From contig BAAHQB010000064.1 of the NCBI GenBank assembly GCA_054601695.1, positions 558,001 through 622,000 on the forward strand: 64,000 nucleotides of DNA. Reading direction: 5' to 3'. Positions 1 to 55,988 of the stretch are shown here, in pieces; within the stretch, counting starts at the first letter, position 1, and each line of letters starts with the position of its first letter. The notes beneath the pieces are model-generated. The model worked only from the letters and a program-made list of their open reading frames with translations. It did no database searches and was not told where the DNA came from. Source of the stretch: Amorphochlora amoebiformis (taxonomy: Eukaryota; Cercozoa; Chlorarachniophyceae). Position numbers and translations under genes: made by a program.

Positions 1-179
1 TATACGAATGTATAGATGCATATACATTTATATGTATATATACATATACTTATGTATATATATATATGTATTTGTATGTATATATATGTATACACATATA
101 AATAACATTTATATGCATATATATATATATATATATATATTGATATATATATATATATACAATATATATATATATATAT

Positions 180-300
180 ATATATATTCTCAGTCGATTA
201 TTTCGGTCTTCCATTATTTGTATTATTATTTTGTCGCATTAGTATGCCACCAACCTCGCATTTCATTATTTAGACTTTCTGGCTATGCTATATGCGTATC

Positions 301-362
<62 letters not shown>

Positions 363-795
363 CATATATACGTTGCATATATCGATTTTTTCGGTCTTCC
401 ATTATTCGTATTATTATTTTGTCGCATTATTATGCCATCAACCTCGCATTTCATTATCTTCACTTTTTGGCTATGCTACATGCGTATCACATAAAAATAT
501 ATATATATTTATATATATATATATATATATATATTACATATATACGTTGCATATATCGATTTTTTCGGTCTTCCATTATTCGTATTATTATTTTGTCGCA
601 TTATTATGCCATCAACCTCGCATTTCATTATCTTGACTTTTTGGCTATGCTACATGCGTATCACACACACATATATATATACATACATATATATATATAT
701 ATATATTGCATATATCGATTTTTTCGGTCTTCCATTATTCGTATTATTATTTTGTCGCATTATTATGCTACCAACCTCGCATTTCATTATATACA

Positions 796-800
<5 letters not shown>
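180..800. repeat. Four ~105-bp units separated by TA arrays; each may hold an exon copy
   Basis: Units near 197-300, 385-490, 561-665 and 717-790 (the last truncated) are nearly identical, starting with TCGGTCTTCCATTATT. On the minus strand three of them contain a 28-bp open piece between GCATAG and GCGAG/GTTG (282-255, 470-443, 644-617) that would read [18 protein letters not shown] and PKSQDNEMR. The spacers are (TA)n of variable length. Confidence 0.6.
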
Positions 801-837
<37 letters not shown>

Positions 838-896
838 AATATATATTCGTCTATGTTCACATATTTACTTATATGTGTATATATGATATATATATT

Positions 897-930
<34 letters not shown>

Positions 931-954
931 CACCCTCTTCTCCACCAATGGCGT

Positions 955-1215
955 TTTTATTCCTTCCATAGTCCACGCGCGCCCTCGGAACCTAAGGTTC
1001 TTCAATCTCTGGGTTCCGAAATTATAAAATATCGCTCAATCAGGGTCGGAACTAAGACTCCTCAATCTCTGGGTTCCGAAGTTTATGAAAATATCGCATA
1101 ATTATTCGCGGAATGTAAGACTCTGAAATCCGTGGGTTCCGAAGTTATTAAAATATCGCGTAACCAGGCTCAGAGTCTAATACTCTTTAATCCCTGGGTT
1201 CCGAACTTGTACAAA
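955..1215. repeat. Minisatellite, about 62-bp unit, four copies
   Basis: CTGGGTTCCGAA recurs near 1008, 1069, 1134 and 1194, each time followed by A/T-rich sequence with AAATATCGC or AAATATGC. The spacing is 60-65 bp. A related fragment, CTGGGTTCCGAG, occurs at about 45579 inside a kinesin intron. Confidence 0.6.
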
Positions 1216-1229
1216 TATGCAAAAAAATG

Positions 1230-2569
<1,340 letters not shown>

Positions 2570-2570
<1 letters not shown>

Positions 2571-2739
2571 ACTGCGAGGACTGCACGGCGAGAAAGAGAT
2601 TAAGACGGAGAGGAAAGGGAGAGACATACATAAGGGAGAGACATACATAACGCAAAGAGGCTAAGATTCTGGAGAGGGAGAAAGACATATAGACAGCGAC
2701 AGGGAAAGAGGAAAAGAGAAAAAGGGTAAGGGAAGATTT

Positions 2740-2781
<42 letters not shown>

Positions 2782-2852
2782 CAGAGAGATGGAGGGAGCG
2801 AAATGAGGGAGAGGAAAAGAGAGAATTAGAGAGAAAAAGAAGCAGAGGATGA

Positions 2853-2884
<32 letters not shown>

Positions 2885-3429
2885 GAGAGAAAGAGAGAGA
2901 GAAGAGAAGAGAAAGTAAGAGAGAAAGAGTGGAGAGAAAGAGAAAGAGGAGAGAGAGAGAGAGCAGAGAGAGAGAGAGGCGAGAGAGAGAGAGGCGAGAG
3001 AGAGAGAGAGAGCACAGAAAGAGTGAGAGTGTGAGGAGAGAGGAGAGTAAGAGAGAGGGAAGTGAGAAGAGAAAGAGAGAGAGAGAGAGCACAGAGAGAG
3101 GACAGAGAGAAAGTGAGAGAGGAGAGATAGAGTGCGGGTGAGAGCGAGAAAGCAGAGAACGCGAGAGGGAGAAGAGAGAGAAAGAGAGCACAGAAAGAGA
3201 GCACAGAAAGAGAGAGAGAGGAGAGAGAGAAGAAAGAGAGAGACGAAAGAAGAGAAAGAAAAAAGAGGAGAGAGAGAGAGAGCAGATAGAAAGGACAAAG
3301 AGAGAGAGAGAGAGTGAGAGAGAGGGAGGAGAGAAAGAGAGAGAGAAGGGAGAAGAGAGAGAGAGAGAGAGCAGAGAGAGAGGACAAAGAGAGAGAGAGA
3401 CGACACAGAGAGAGAGAGAGGAGAGAGAG

Positions 3430-3517
<88 letters not shown>

Positions 3518-3560
3518 GAGAGAGAGAGTGAGGGTGAGAGCGAGTGATGGAGGAACCTTA
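2570..3560. repeat. GA-rich polypurine tract (~1 kb)
   Basis: Imperfect (GA)n with GGAGA, GAAAGA and GCAGAGA variants; a strongly strand-asymmetric purine run on the plus strand. Open frames of Arg/Glu or Ser/Leu across it are not genes. Such mirror-rich purine tracts can form triplex DNA (inference). Confidence 0.9.
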
Positions 3561-3599
3561 AACGTGTTAATCTGTTTTCCCATGAATTTGATACTCCTC

Positions 3600-4730
<1,131 letters not shown>

Positions 4731-4779
4731 TCGACTGCATCATACAAAACATGCACATACAAAAAATTATTTCACACAG

Positions 4780-5165
4780 AAAATGCGAGTGAGTGAGAAA
4801 GAGAAAGAGACACAAATACGAAAGAAAATAGAACCGACCCAAAATACTTTTGAATAATGATGCGGTACTACCATGTAGAAATACAAGAGAGAAACAGAAA
4901 GAGAGAGACACGAAAATACAAAAAAGAATAGAATTGACCAAACTACCTCGATTACATGTAGAAATACAAGAGAGAAACAGAAAAGAGAGAGAGAGACACA
5001 CAACTACAAAAAAGAATAGAATTGGCCAAACTACCTCGATTACATGTAGAAATACATGAGAGAAACAGAAAAAAGAGAGAGAGACCCAAAATGCAAAAAA
5101 AGAATAGAATTGACCAAACTACCTTGAATTATTAAACGATCTAGTCGAGTTCGACGATCACGTGA
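4780..5165. repeat. Tandem repeat of ~84-bp units
   Basis: CATGTAGAAATACAAGAGAGAAACAG and AAGAATAGAATTGACCAAACTACC recur three to four times between 4800 and 5125. The last unit leads into a possible minus-strand exon (about 5158-5122) ending TTCAAG/GTAGTTTGGTC, and the repeats look like copies of that exon end plus its intron start. Confidence 0.5.
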
Positions 5166-5183
5166 AACTATCATGCCCTAAAG

Positions 5184-5235
5184 TTAGGGTTAGGGTTAGG
5201 GTTAGGGTTAGGGTTAGGGTTAGGGTTAGGGTTAG
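5184..5235 (+). repeat. Interstitial telomeric array (TTAGGG)n
   Basis: About eight perfect TTAGGG copies between unique sequences. A second short array lies at about 5645-5670. Confidence 0.95.
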
Positions 5236-5239
5236 ACGT

Positions 5240-5441
5240 ATGGTACTACACTAAATGGGTGTCTAGGTACTGCCGGGTATATCTAGTATCCCCGCGAAAT
5301 TTTAAAAGATAAAATGTCGCCGAGAGGAATGAACGCATTTACAAATCCGTATGTCAAGTATAAGAAGGTTGCTATGTAATATATATATATATATACATAT
5401 ATGTACACATACACATACATATATATATATATATAATATAT

Positions 5442-5473
<32 letters not shown>

Positions 5474-5800
5474 CATGTCATATTTATTTGTTTGTTTATG
5501 TATGTTTTAGACATGTAATCGTTTAATTGTCCTATATCATACACTCTCCGAAAAGTTGAATTTAAAAGAGTCGTGATTTGTCACAATAATGGCTAGTGTA
5601 CATGTATCGTATAGGATTTAGTTAGGGTTAGGGATACAATTAGCATTAGGGTTAGGGTTAGGGTTAGGGTCAGGTTGACAGCGAATTACAGTTTATGATG
5701 TGCATATGGAATTAGACATGATAATACATGTGTGTATGTATAATTGTATACGTTTATGTGTATATTTGTTATTTATGTATAGTATATGTACTTATGTATG

Positions 5801-5851
<51 letters not shown>

Positions 5852-5945
5852 GAACTGTTAATGCGCATGCATGTATAATTGTAGACATTTATGTGTATAT
5901 GTATTTGTGTATAGTATATGTTCTTATGTATGTTACATATATATG

Positions 5946-5982
<37 letters not shown>

Positions 5983-6049
5983 TTGCAAATATAGTGTATA
6001 CATATGTATATAAAATGTATATACATATATACGTACATATACACATACA

Positions 6050-6092
<43 letters not shown>

Positions 6093-6110
6093 GTATGTAT
6101 ACATATATTC

Positions 6111-6143
<33 letters not shown>

Positions 6144-6274
6144 TTATATATAGGTATATATACATATGTATCATATATTACACACAACACTTCTTTCGAA
6201 AAGATTAGAACATCCCATATATTTATAAATGTATACGTTTATATATAAATATATACATACATATTTGTACATAC

Positions 6275-6306
<32 letters not shown>

Positions 6307-6402
6307 TCTACATGTATATGTGTAGATATTTATAAATATATATATATATATATATTATATATATTATATGTATATACATGACATATAAATATACACAAAC
6401 AT

Positions 6403-6453
<51 letters not shown>

Positions 6454-6800
6454 TTTATTTAAATATATGTTTATACACCTATGTATTGATATGTGTGTAT
6501 ATATACATAGCATGTGTATATATGTGCCTCTATATACCAAGATTTACGTGAATCTATACCTACACATATACGTAAACATATATATATGTGTATATATATA
6601 CATACATACACATATATACACAACCATGTGTGTATATATGTATATATACACAACCATATATATATATATACATAGATATATGTGAAGTATATAATTTGTT
6701 CAAAATACTCTCAGATTGTCTTGTAACGCAAGCAATCCGTCCACTTGTGACTCCAGATACTAATAATACAAAACTATAATGTCAATATTACGTTAGTAGA
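5240..6800. repeat. TA-rich region with one short telomeric array
   Basis: Two (TA)n blocks (5380-5480 and 5700-6700) with (CA)n, plus unique DNA at 5240-5375 and 5500-5625. A plus-strand start MSPRGMNAFTNP at 5314 is followed by GTATGT but nothing supports it as a gene. Confidence 0.8.
6709..6750 (-). CDS. Candidate isolated exon
   Basis: An open 42-bp piece (SQVDGLLALQDNLR) with an AG before it and GTATTTTG after it, phase 0 at both ends, sits in unique sequence between a TA array and a TTAGGG array. Helical in character but too short for any assignment. Confidence 0.2.
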
Positions 6801-6803
6801 ATA

Positions 6804-7480
6804 TTAGGGTTAGGGTTAGGGTTAGGGTTAGGGTTAGGGTTAGGGTTAGGATGTGTTTGGATTAGGGTACTAGGGTATTAGTATTAGAGGTATTAGGATT
6901 AGAGGTATTAGGATTAGAGGTATTAGGACTATGAGTATTAAGAGTATTAGGTAAAGGCAGGATATTAGGATTAGAATTTCGATATTTTAGATTAGGGTTT
7001 TTTAGGATTAGAGGGTATTAGCCTTTACATATTAGGATGTGTTAGGATTTGAGTACTAGGGTATTACGATTAGAGGTATTAGGATTTGAGTACTAGGGTA
7101 TTACGATTAGAGGTATTAGGATTAGAGGTATTAGGATTAGAGGTATTAGGATTAAAGGTATTAGGATTAGAGGTATTAGGATTAGAGGTATTAGGACTAG
7201 GGTATAACGTATGAGTATTAAGAGTATTAGGTAGAGGCATTAGGATTAGTGAAATAGGGTTAGAGTATTAGGGTTAAGGTATTAGGACTAGAGTATAGGG
7301 ATTAAGATATCAAGGTATCACAATTAAAGATATCCACTATCCCGATTAAAACATTACTAGGGTTACGGCATTGATTAGAAATATCAGGATTAAGATATTA
7401 AGATATCACGATTAGGATATTAAGATTCGGGCATTAGTATTGAGACAAGAGAGTCAGGATATTAGGGGGTTAGAGTTCTA
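6804..7480 (+). repeat. Telomeric array followed by degenerate 15-bp minisatellite
   Basis: Eight TTAGGG copies (6804-6850) pass into ATTAGGATTAGAGGT units (15 bp) repeated many times to about 7200, then into looser ATTAGG/ATCAGG-like sequence. It looks like decaying telomeric repeat re-amplified with a longer period. Confidence 0.75.
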
Positions 7481-7760
7481 GTAACGTTCGTGAAAAAGTG
7501 TGATAAGGTCAAAAACATTAGGGTTAAGGTCAAAAACATAAAATCGAACCTTAATTCTCTCTGAGGCTAGTTCATCCTTAGGGTTAAGATTAGGGTTAGG
7601 GGTTTCAGCCACAGGGTTCTTAGGGTTAGGATTTTTTTTTTGTTTTTTCAGGGTTTCGGTTTGTGTTGTTGGTGTTAGGATTACAGTTAAGTTAGGGTTT
7701 GTGTCAGGGTAAGGAGATGAAAGGCTAGAAAGGATATAGAGGTGGACAAATGGTAACATA
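7480..7760. other. Mixed sequence with scattered TTAGGG
   Basis: Partly unique sequence with several TTAGGG or TTAGGGGTT steps and a T9 run at 7631. No gene supported. Confidence 0.5.
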
Positions 7761-7764
7761 TCAG

Positions 7765-7840
7765 GATGGGGGCGAGGAAGAGAGAGAGAGCGGAGAGCCG
7801 AAAGATTGAGTGGGGAAGGAGGGAAGAGAGGGGCTAGAGA

Positions 7841-7885
<45 letters not shown>

Positions 7886-8204
7886 GAGAGAAAAGCAGAG
7901 ATGGAGATAAACAATGGTAAATATCAGGGGTGCGAGCGAAAGGATTGAATGGGAAAGCAGGGAAGAGAGGGAATGGAGAGGGAGAGAGAGAGAGGGAAAA
8001 GAGGGAGAGGGAGAAAAGAGAGGGAGAGAAAGAGAAGAGAGGAGAGAGTTAGAGAGAGGGAAGAGAGAGGGAAGAGAGAGAGAGAGGGAGAGGGAAAAAC
8101 AGAGGGGAAGAGAAGAGAGGGAGAGGGAGGGAGAGAGAGAGGAGAAAAGAGAGGGGGAGAGGGAGAAACAGAGAGGGGAAAAAGAGGGAGAAAAGAGGAT
8201 ACAC

Positions 8205-8205
<1 letters not shown>
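7765..8205. repeat. GA-rich polypurine tract
   Basis: Imperfect (GA)n/(GGGAGA)n on the plus strand. Its Arg/Glu-rich frames are not genes. Confidence 0.9.
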
Positions 8206-9120
<915 letters not shown>

Positions 9121-9124
9121 CATC

Positions 9125-9885
9125 CACAGAAAGCTACCTTATGAGCCTTACGAGAAGAGGTACATGACCATCCAGTAGACTCTTAGAGGGTTATCATTAG
9201 GATTAACGCAACTACCATGACACGTTACTATTACGAGACGTTACTATTACGAAACGCCACTAGACTCTTAGAGGGTTATCATTAGGGTTAACGCAACTAC
9301 CATGACACGTTACTATTAGAGACGTTACTATTACGAAACGCTCTTAAAGGGTTATCATTAGGGTTAACGCAACTACCATGACACGTTACTATTGGAGACG
9401 TTACTATTACAAAACGCCACTAGACTCTTAAAGGGTTATCAGGGTTATCATTTGGGTTAATATTACTATTTCGAGACGTTACTATTACGAGACGCCAGTA
9501 TTTCGAGACGTTACTATGACGACACGTTAGTATTTCGAGACGTTATTATTACGAGACGTTACTATTACGACACGTTAGTATTTCGAGACGCTAGTATTAC
9601 GAGACGTTACTATTACGACACGTTACTATTTACGAGACGCTAGTATTACGAGACGTTACTATTACGACACGTTACTATTACGACACGTTAGTGTTTCGAG
9701 ATGTTAGTATTACGACACGTTAGTATTTCGAGACGTTACTATTACGAGACGTTACTATTACGACACGTTACTATTACGACACGTTAGTATTAAGAGACGT
9801 TAGTATTACGACACGTTAGACGTTAGTATTACGAGAAAGGGTAGTGACCATCAACTAAGACTCTTAGAGGGTTATAATTTCGTTT
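9125..9885. repeat. Higher-order minisatellite, 16-bp core ACTATTACGAGACGTT
   Basis: From about 9215 to 9830 a 16-bp unit with variants (GACACG, GAAACG, TTTCGAGACG) is repeated more than 30 times. At its left side it is embedded in ~100-bp units beginning CTCTTAGAGGGTTATCATTAGG. Both edges carry copies of the same ACGAGAA...GACCATC sequence. Confidence 0.8.
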
Positions 9886-9894
9886 TCGCAACAT

Positions 9895-9977
9895 AACGTA
9901 TATATACGCATGTGTGCATGAGCATAATTTGTGCATATATATATATATATATGTATACATATGACATATGTATATAC

Positions 9978-10029
<52 letters not shown>

Positions 10030-10048
10030 ACATGAGCATAATTTTGTG

Positions 10049-10099
<51 letters not shown>

Positions 10100-10118
10100 A
10101 TATATATGACATATGTAT

Positions 10119-10172
<54 letters not shown>

Positions 10173-10201
10173 ACATGAGAATAATTTGTGCATATATATA
10201 C

Positions 10202-10241
<40 letters not shown>

Positions 10242-10438
10242 TACATATATGATATATGTGTACACATACATACACATACACCATATATATGTGTGTACAT
10301 ATATATACATATATATAAATGTATATATATGACAATATATGTATATATGCAGCCATATTACGAAAAGATGTAAAATAACTCTTACACAAGCTTATAACAA
10401 AGCATCCTTAACACAACATTAGTACCACTCATATCAAA

Positions 10439-10479
<41 letters not shown>

Positions 10480-10480
10480 A
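9895..10480. repeat. TA-rich region with three ~120-bp related blocks
   Basis: Blocks with GTACATGAGCATAATTTGTGCA recur near 9915, 10030 and 10170, each followed by (TA)n and a GTGTGTGTGT run. No gene. Confidence 0.7.
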
Positions 10481-10532
10481 GACGAAGATGCCCGGTTAGG
10501 CTTAGTTTTAGAGATATTATCGATTTATTCGG

Positions 10533-10990
10533 CTAGGGTTAGGGTTAGGGTTAGGGTTAGGGTTAATGTTAGGGTTAGGGTTACCGGTGCGAGCGACAAG
10601 GTCGTTGTGTGCGATGAAACGGCTGTCGGTTAGGTTAGGTTTCGAGTCAGATTTCTAGCACCCAGGGCCATTGAGTCCTCTCCTTAAGGAACCATGGGTT
10701 AGGGTTAGGGTTAGGGTTAGGGTTAGAGTTAGGGTTGGGGTCAGGGTTGGAGATACGCTTAGGTGAGTTCAGGGTTAGGTTAACCTTAGGGTTAGGGTTG
10801 CGCAGTTAGGGTTAGGGTAAGCTTATTTTTATTTATGATATTGTTAGGGTCAGAGTTTAGGTTAGGGTTGATCCCTAACCATAATTACTAGCCCTAACCC
10901 TTATCTCAATTTTAGTCCTAACCTTAATCGTAACCCTAACCCTAACCTCAAACTTAACATTACTTAGGGTTATCTCTATCTTTAACTGCA
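10533..10990. repeat. Interstitial telomeric arrays that switch strand
   Basis: TTAGGG arrays at 10533-10583, 10698-10735 and 10780-10820 are followed by CCCTAA-oriented sequence at 10880-10960. Unique islands at 10584-10690 contain the candidate exons listed separately. Confidence 0.85.
10585..10682 (-). CDS. Candidate further kinesin tail exons
   Basis: Two short open pieces fit the outgoing phase of the exon ending at 12112: 10682-10662 (RRGLNGPG) and 10622-10585 (RFIAHNDLVART). The intron between them would be only 39 bp but contains CTAAC branch-point-like steps and ends CGACAG. The donor after the second piece is GTAACCCTAACCC, made from telomeric repeat. Both pieces are unique islands in a TTAGGG-rich stretch. 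The tiny intron and the short length make this tentative. Confidence 0.3.
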
Positions 10991-10999
10991 CATCTTTCT

Positions 11000-11300
11000 C
11001 TCTCTTTGTCACTCTCTGTTACTCGCTTTGCTTAATCGCTCTATCTTCCTTCCTCTCTTGGCCCTCCTCTCTCTCTCTCTTTCAATCTCTCTCTCTCTTT
11101 CAATCTCTCTCTCTCTTTCAATCTCTCTCTCTCTTCAATCTCTCTCTCTCTTTCAATCTCTCTCTCTCTTTCAATCTCTCTCTCTCTCTTTCTCTCTCTC
11201 TCTTTCTCTCACCCTCTTTCTCTCACCCTCTTTCTCTCTCCCTCTTTCTCTCTCCCTCTTCTCTCTCTCTCTTTCTCTCCTCTATATAGAGGGGCGCTGA
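11000..11300. repeat. CT-rich polypyrimidine tract
   Basis: (CT)n with TTTCAATCTCTCTCTC units of 17-18 bp between 11080 and 11180. The Ser/Leu frame across it is not a gene. Confidence 0.9.
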
Positions 11301-11753
11301 GAGGGCGAGAAGAGACAACGATTGAGTTGAGAGAGTGAGAGAGCGAGAGGGGAGTGAGAGAGAACGAGCGAGATTGGACATTAAGATAGGTTTAAAACAC
11401 AGGAGAGGTTATGGTTAGGGTTAGGATTCAGGTCAGGTTTAGGGTTAGGGTTAATAGGTTTGAACCACGATTAGCATGGTGTTAATATTAGGGTTGGTAA
11501 TCATTGATATATAAGTATATTTTATGAATGAAAGTATGTATATACGTATATGATTGCGTATACTTCCGTTATATACGCATTTTTATACTCCCTAAAGTCA
11601 TAGGTCTATATATATATATATATATATGTATATACACATATATTGTACGTAAACAGATATTTTAATTAGCATATGTCTACATTTATATACATATTAAGCA
11701 TAAATACATTTATACATGTGAATATGTACATATGTACACACACACACACACAC

Positions 11754-11803
<50 letters not shown>

Positions 11804-11831
11804 CATATATATACATATATATATATATTTA

Positions 11832-11882
<51 letters not shown>

Positions 11883-11893
11883 TATACATATTA

Positions 11894-11936
<43 letters not shown>

Positions 11937-11990
11937 GTATATATATATATATATATATACATATATAGTGCAAAAAACACACACATAATC
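11300..11990. repeat. Mixed GA, TTAGGG and TA-rich sequence
   Basis: A short GA tract (11300-11375), a degenerate TTAGGG patch (11405-11460) and (TA)n (11605-11970). No gene supported. Confidence 0.8.
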
Positions 11991-11999
11991 ACATATACA

Positions 12000-12105
12000 A
12001 TACTAACCCTAATAAACCTAACCCTAATAAAACCTAACCCTAACTCGACTAACCCTAGGTTAACCCTAACCCTAACCCTAACCCTAACCCTAACCCTAAC
12101 CCCAA
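12000..12105 (-). repeat. Interstitial telomeric array (CCCTAA on plus)
   Basis: CCCTAA and variants over 105 bp, ending 6 bp from the donor of the exon 12190-12112. In the kinesin transcript it would be read as GTATTATTGGGGTTAGGG, i.e. the repeat starts right after the splice site. Confidence 0.9.
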
Positions 12106-12111
12106 TAATAC

Positions 12112-52696
<40,585 letters not shown>

Positions 52697-52717
52697 TAGA
52701 GCCCGATTAAGTTGAAA

Positions 52718-53345
52718 TTAAAGGGTTAGGGTTAGGGTTAGGACTAGTTTTAAAGGTTTGAGATAGAGTAGGGTTAGGGTTAGTGTTAGGGTTACGGAGT
52801 TAGGACTAAGATTAGGTGGGTACAATGGTCAAGGTAGGGCCACGGTTAGGGTTAGGGTTAGTGATAGGGTTAGGAGTAACGGATAGGGTTAGGAAGTAAC
52901 GGAAGAGTCAGATTTAGGATTAGATTTAGAGGTTAGTATGAACGTTAGGGTTAGGATGAGGGTTAGGATTAGGGTTAGGATTAGGGTTAGGATAAGGTTG
53001 GGGTTAGATTAGGGTTAGGATTAGGGTAGTGTTAGTTAGGGTAGGGATAAGTATGAGACAAAATTAGGGTTAAGGTATTAATTTTGGGAATAGTGTTAGG
53101 GTTAGGGTTAACAATCGTCTGCTAATCTTAGGCGAATAGCTCTAAGATTAGGATTAGGGTCAGGACTAGGTTAGGATTAGGGTTAGAGCTTATAACCGCC
53201 TGCTAATCTAAGACGTAGTGCTAATAGCTTAAGTTAGGAGTGGATTAGGATTAAAGGGTTGGTGAGGGTTAGATAACGAAGGTTAGACTTGAAGTTATTG
53301 GAATTCTAAGATTTGGGTTAGGGCTAGGTTAGGGTTTGAGTGATA
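52718..53345 (+). repeat. Degenerate TTAGGG region upstream of the kinesin ATG
   Basis: TTAGGG and TTAGGATTAGGG variants begin 22 bp upstream of the proposed kinesin start. CGTCTGCTAATCTTAGGCGAATAGCTCTAAG (53117-53147) has a diverged copy at 53190-53225. No obvious promoter motif. Confidence 0.8.
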
Positions 53346-53396
53346 ACCTTCTGTTGGACGTATAGCGGAAGGGAGTTGAGACTCCGTCTAGGCTAA

Positions 53397-53454
<58 letters not shown>

Positions 53455-53559
53455 AGATACATATATATATATATATATAAAAATATACTTATTTATTTAT
53501 TTATATATACATACATATATATATATATATACATATATGTATATACATAAATTATATCA

Positions 53560-53617
<58 letters not shown>

Positions 53618-53639
53618 ATATTATGCATATACATGTACA

Positions 53640-53679
<40 letters not shown>

Positions 53680-53757
53680 ACCTTGCGCGATCCTTGTAAT
53701 GTTGAGGGGTCTTACTACTCCTCCTAGCTGTAATATATATATAAACACATTTAGACA

Positions 53758-53788
<31 letters not shown>

Positions 53789-55499
53789 CTACATATAAAT
53801 ATATATATATATATATATGCATATATATATATACATATATATATGATGCACATATGTAAACCTATAGTTGTTATATACATATATATTTTTATGTACAATA
53901 CATATATATATATATATATGCATATACATATACATTAATATACATATACTATACCCCTAGAAGAGCAATTAGGACTGGGTCGAGGAGCGGTAGTTTTTGC
54001 CAACTTAGAATTAAGGTTATTTGGGTTAGGGTTAGAATTAAGATAATTAGGGTTAGGTTATTAGGGTTAGGACTATTAGGGTTAGGGTTAGAATTAAGAT
54101 AATTAGGGTTAGGGTTATTAGGGTTAGGGTTAGAATTAAGATAATTAGGTTAAGGTTATTAGGGTTAGGGCTATAATTAAGATAATTAGGGTTAGGGTTA
54201 TTATTAGGGTTAGGGTTAGAATTAAGATAATTAGTGTTCGGGTTAAGATAATTAGGGTTAGAATTACGATTACTAGGGTTAGAATTACGGTTATTAGAGT
54301 TAAAATTACGGTTATTAGGGTTAGAATTACGGTTATTAGGGTTAGAATTACGGATATTAGAATTAGGATTATTAGGGTTAGGGTTGTAGGGTAGAATGAA
54401 GATAATTAGGTTTAGAATTACGGTTATTAGGGTTAGCGCTATTAGTCTTAGGGTTAGAATTAAGATAATTAGGGTTAGAATTACGGTTATTAGGGTTAAG
54501 CTTATTAGGGTTAGGGTTAGAATTAAGATAATTAGGGTTAGAATTAGGATTATTAGGGCTAGGGATAGAATTAAGATAATTAGGGTTAGGATTACTGTTG
54601 TTAAGGTTAGGATTATTAGGAATAGGGTTAGAATTAAGACTATTAGGGTTAGGGTTAGAGTTATTAGGGTTAGGGTTAGAAGTAAGATTATTAGAGTTAG
54701 AGTTAGAGTTATTAGGGTTAGAATTAAGATTATCAGGGTTAGGGTTATCGTTATTAGGGTTAGGGTTAGAATTAGGGTCATTAGGGTTCGGATTAGGGTT
54801 AGAATTGAGTGGTTATTTGGGCAAGGTTTTCGGTAAGGGTTAGGGTTAAAATTAGGATTAGGGTTAGAATCAGACTAGAGTAAGAGTCAGGGTTAGTGCT
54901 GTTAGGGTTAGGGTTAGGGTTAGGGTTACGGTTAGGGATGTTAGCGTTAGGGTTAGGTGGGTTAGGGTTGTTAGCGTTAGGGTTAGGATTAGGGTAAGTG
55001 TTGTTCGCGTTAGGGTTTGGATTAGGGTTAGTGTTGTTCCAGCTAGGGTTAAGGTTAGGTTAAGAGTTGTTAGGGTTAGAATTAAGAGAATTTGGGCTGG
55101 TTAGGGTTAGGGTTGGATTAGGGTTAGAGTTAGGATTGGATTAGAGTTAGGGTTAGGCTAACGCTGTCGGAGTTTGGGTGGGCTTAGGTGAATGTAATGG
55201 TAGGGTTTGGGTTAGGGTTAGAGGTTAATGTTAGGGTTTGGGTTATAGTTAGTGTTAGGGTTTGCGCTGGGCTAACGTTGGGTTAGGTTCGGGAACGCTT
55301 AGGCTATTAGGGTTAGGGTTAGAGGGTTGGGTTAGGGTTAGCGTTACGGTTAACTTTGGGTTAGGTTTATGGTTAGGGTACGCTTAGGGCTGTTATGATT
55401 AAGATTGGGTTAAGGTTGTTATAATTAGAGTTAAGGCTTAGGGATAGGGATAGAGTTAGGGTTAGGGTTAGGATTAGCTTAGGGTAAGGTTTTTGGGTT

Positions 55500-55565
<66 letters not shown>

Positions 55566-55601
55566 TGTATATATATATATATATATCCCATATATATTAT
55601 G

Positions 55602-55632
<31 letters not shown>

Positions 55633-55788
55633 AATTATGATATTTATGTAAGTATATACCGCAGGGTCGTTCTCCGACATATTCGGGAAGTTTCTTTCCT
55701 GGCATAAGTATATTTATATACGTACATGTATATACATATATATATACATACATACATATACATATATATATATATACATATACATATG

Positions 55789-55834
<46 letters not shown>

Positions 55835-55841
55835 CATCTAC

Positions 55842-55895
<54 letters not shown>

Positions 55896-55934
55896 GTGTA
55901 TACATACATACATATATACGTACATGTATACGTA

Positions 55935-55988
<54 letters not shown>

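Noticed and set aside
54053-54781. 242-residue Leu/Thr/Ile frame and Arg/Val frames at 54.4-54.8 kb
   Set aside because: They are translations of the AATTAAGATAATTAGGG telomere-derived satellite; both strands are open, as expected for this repeat.
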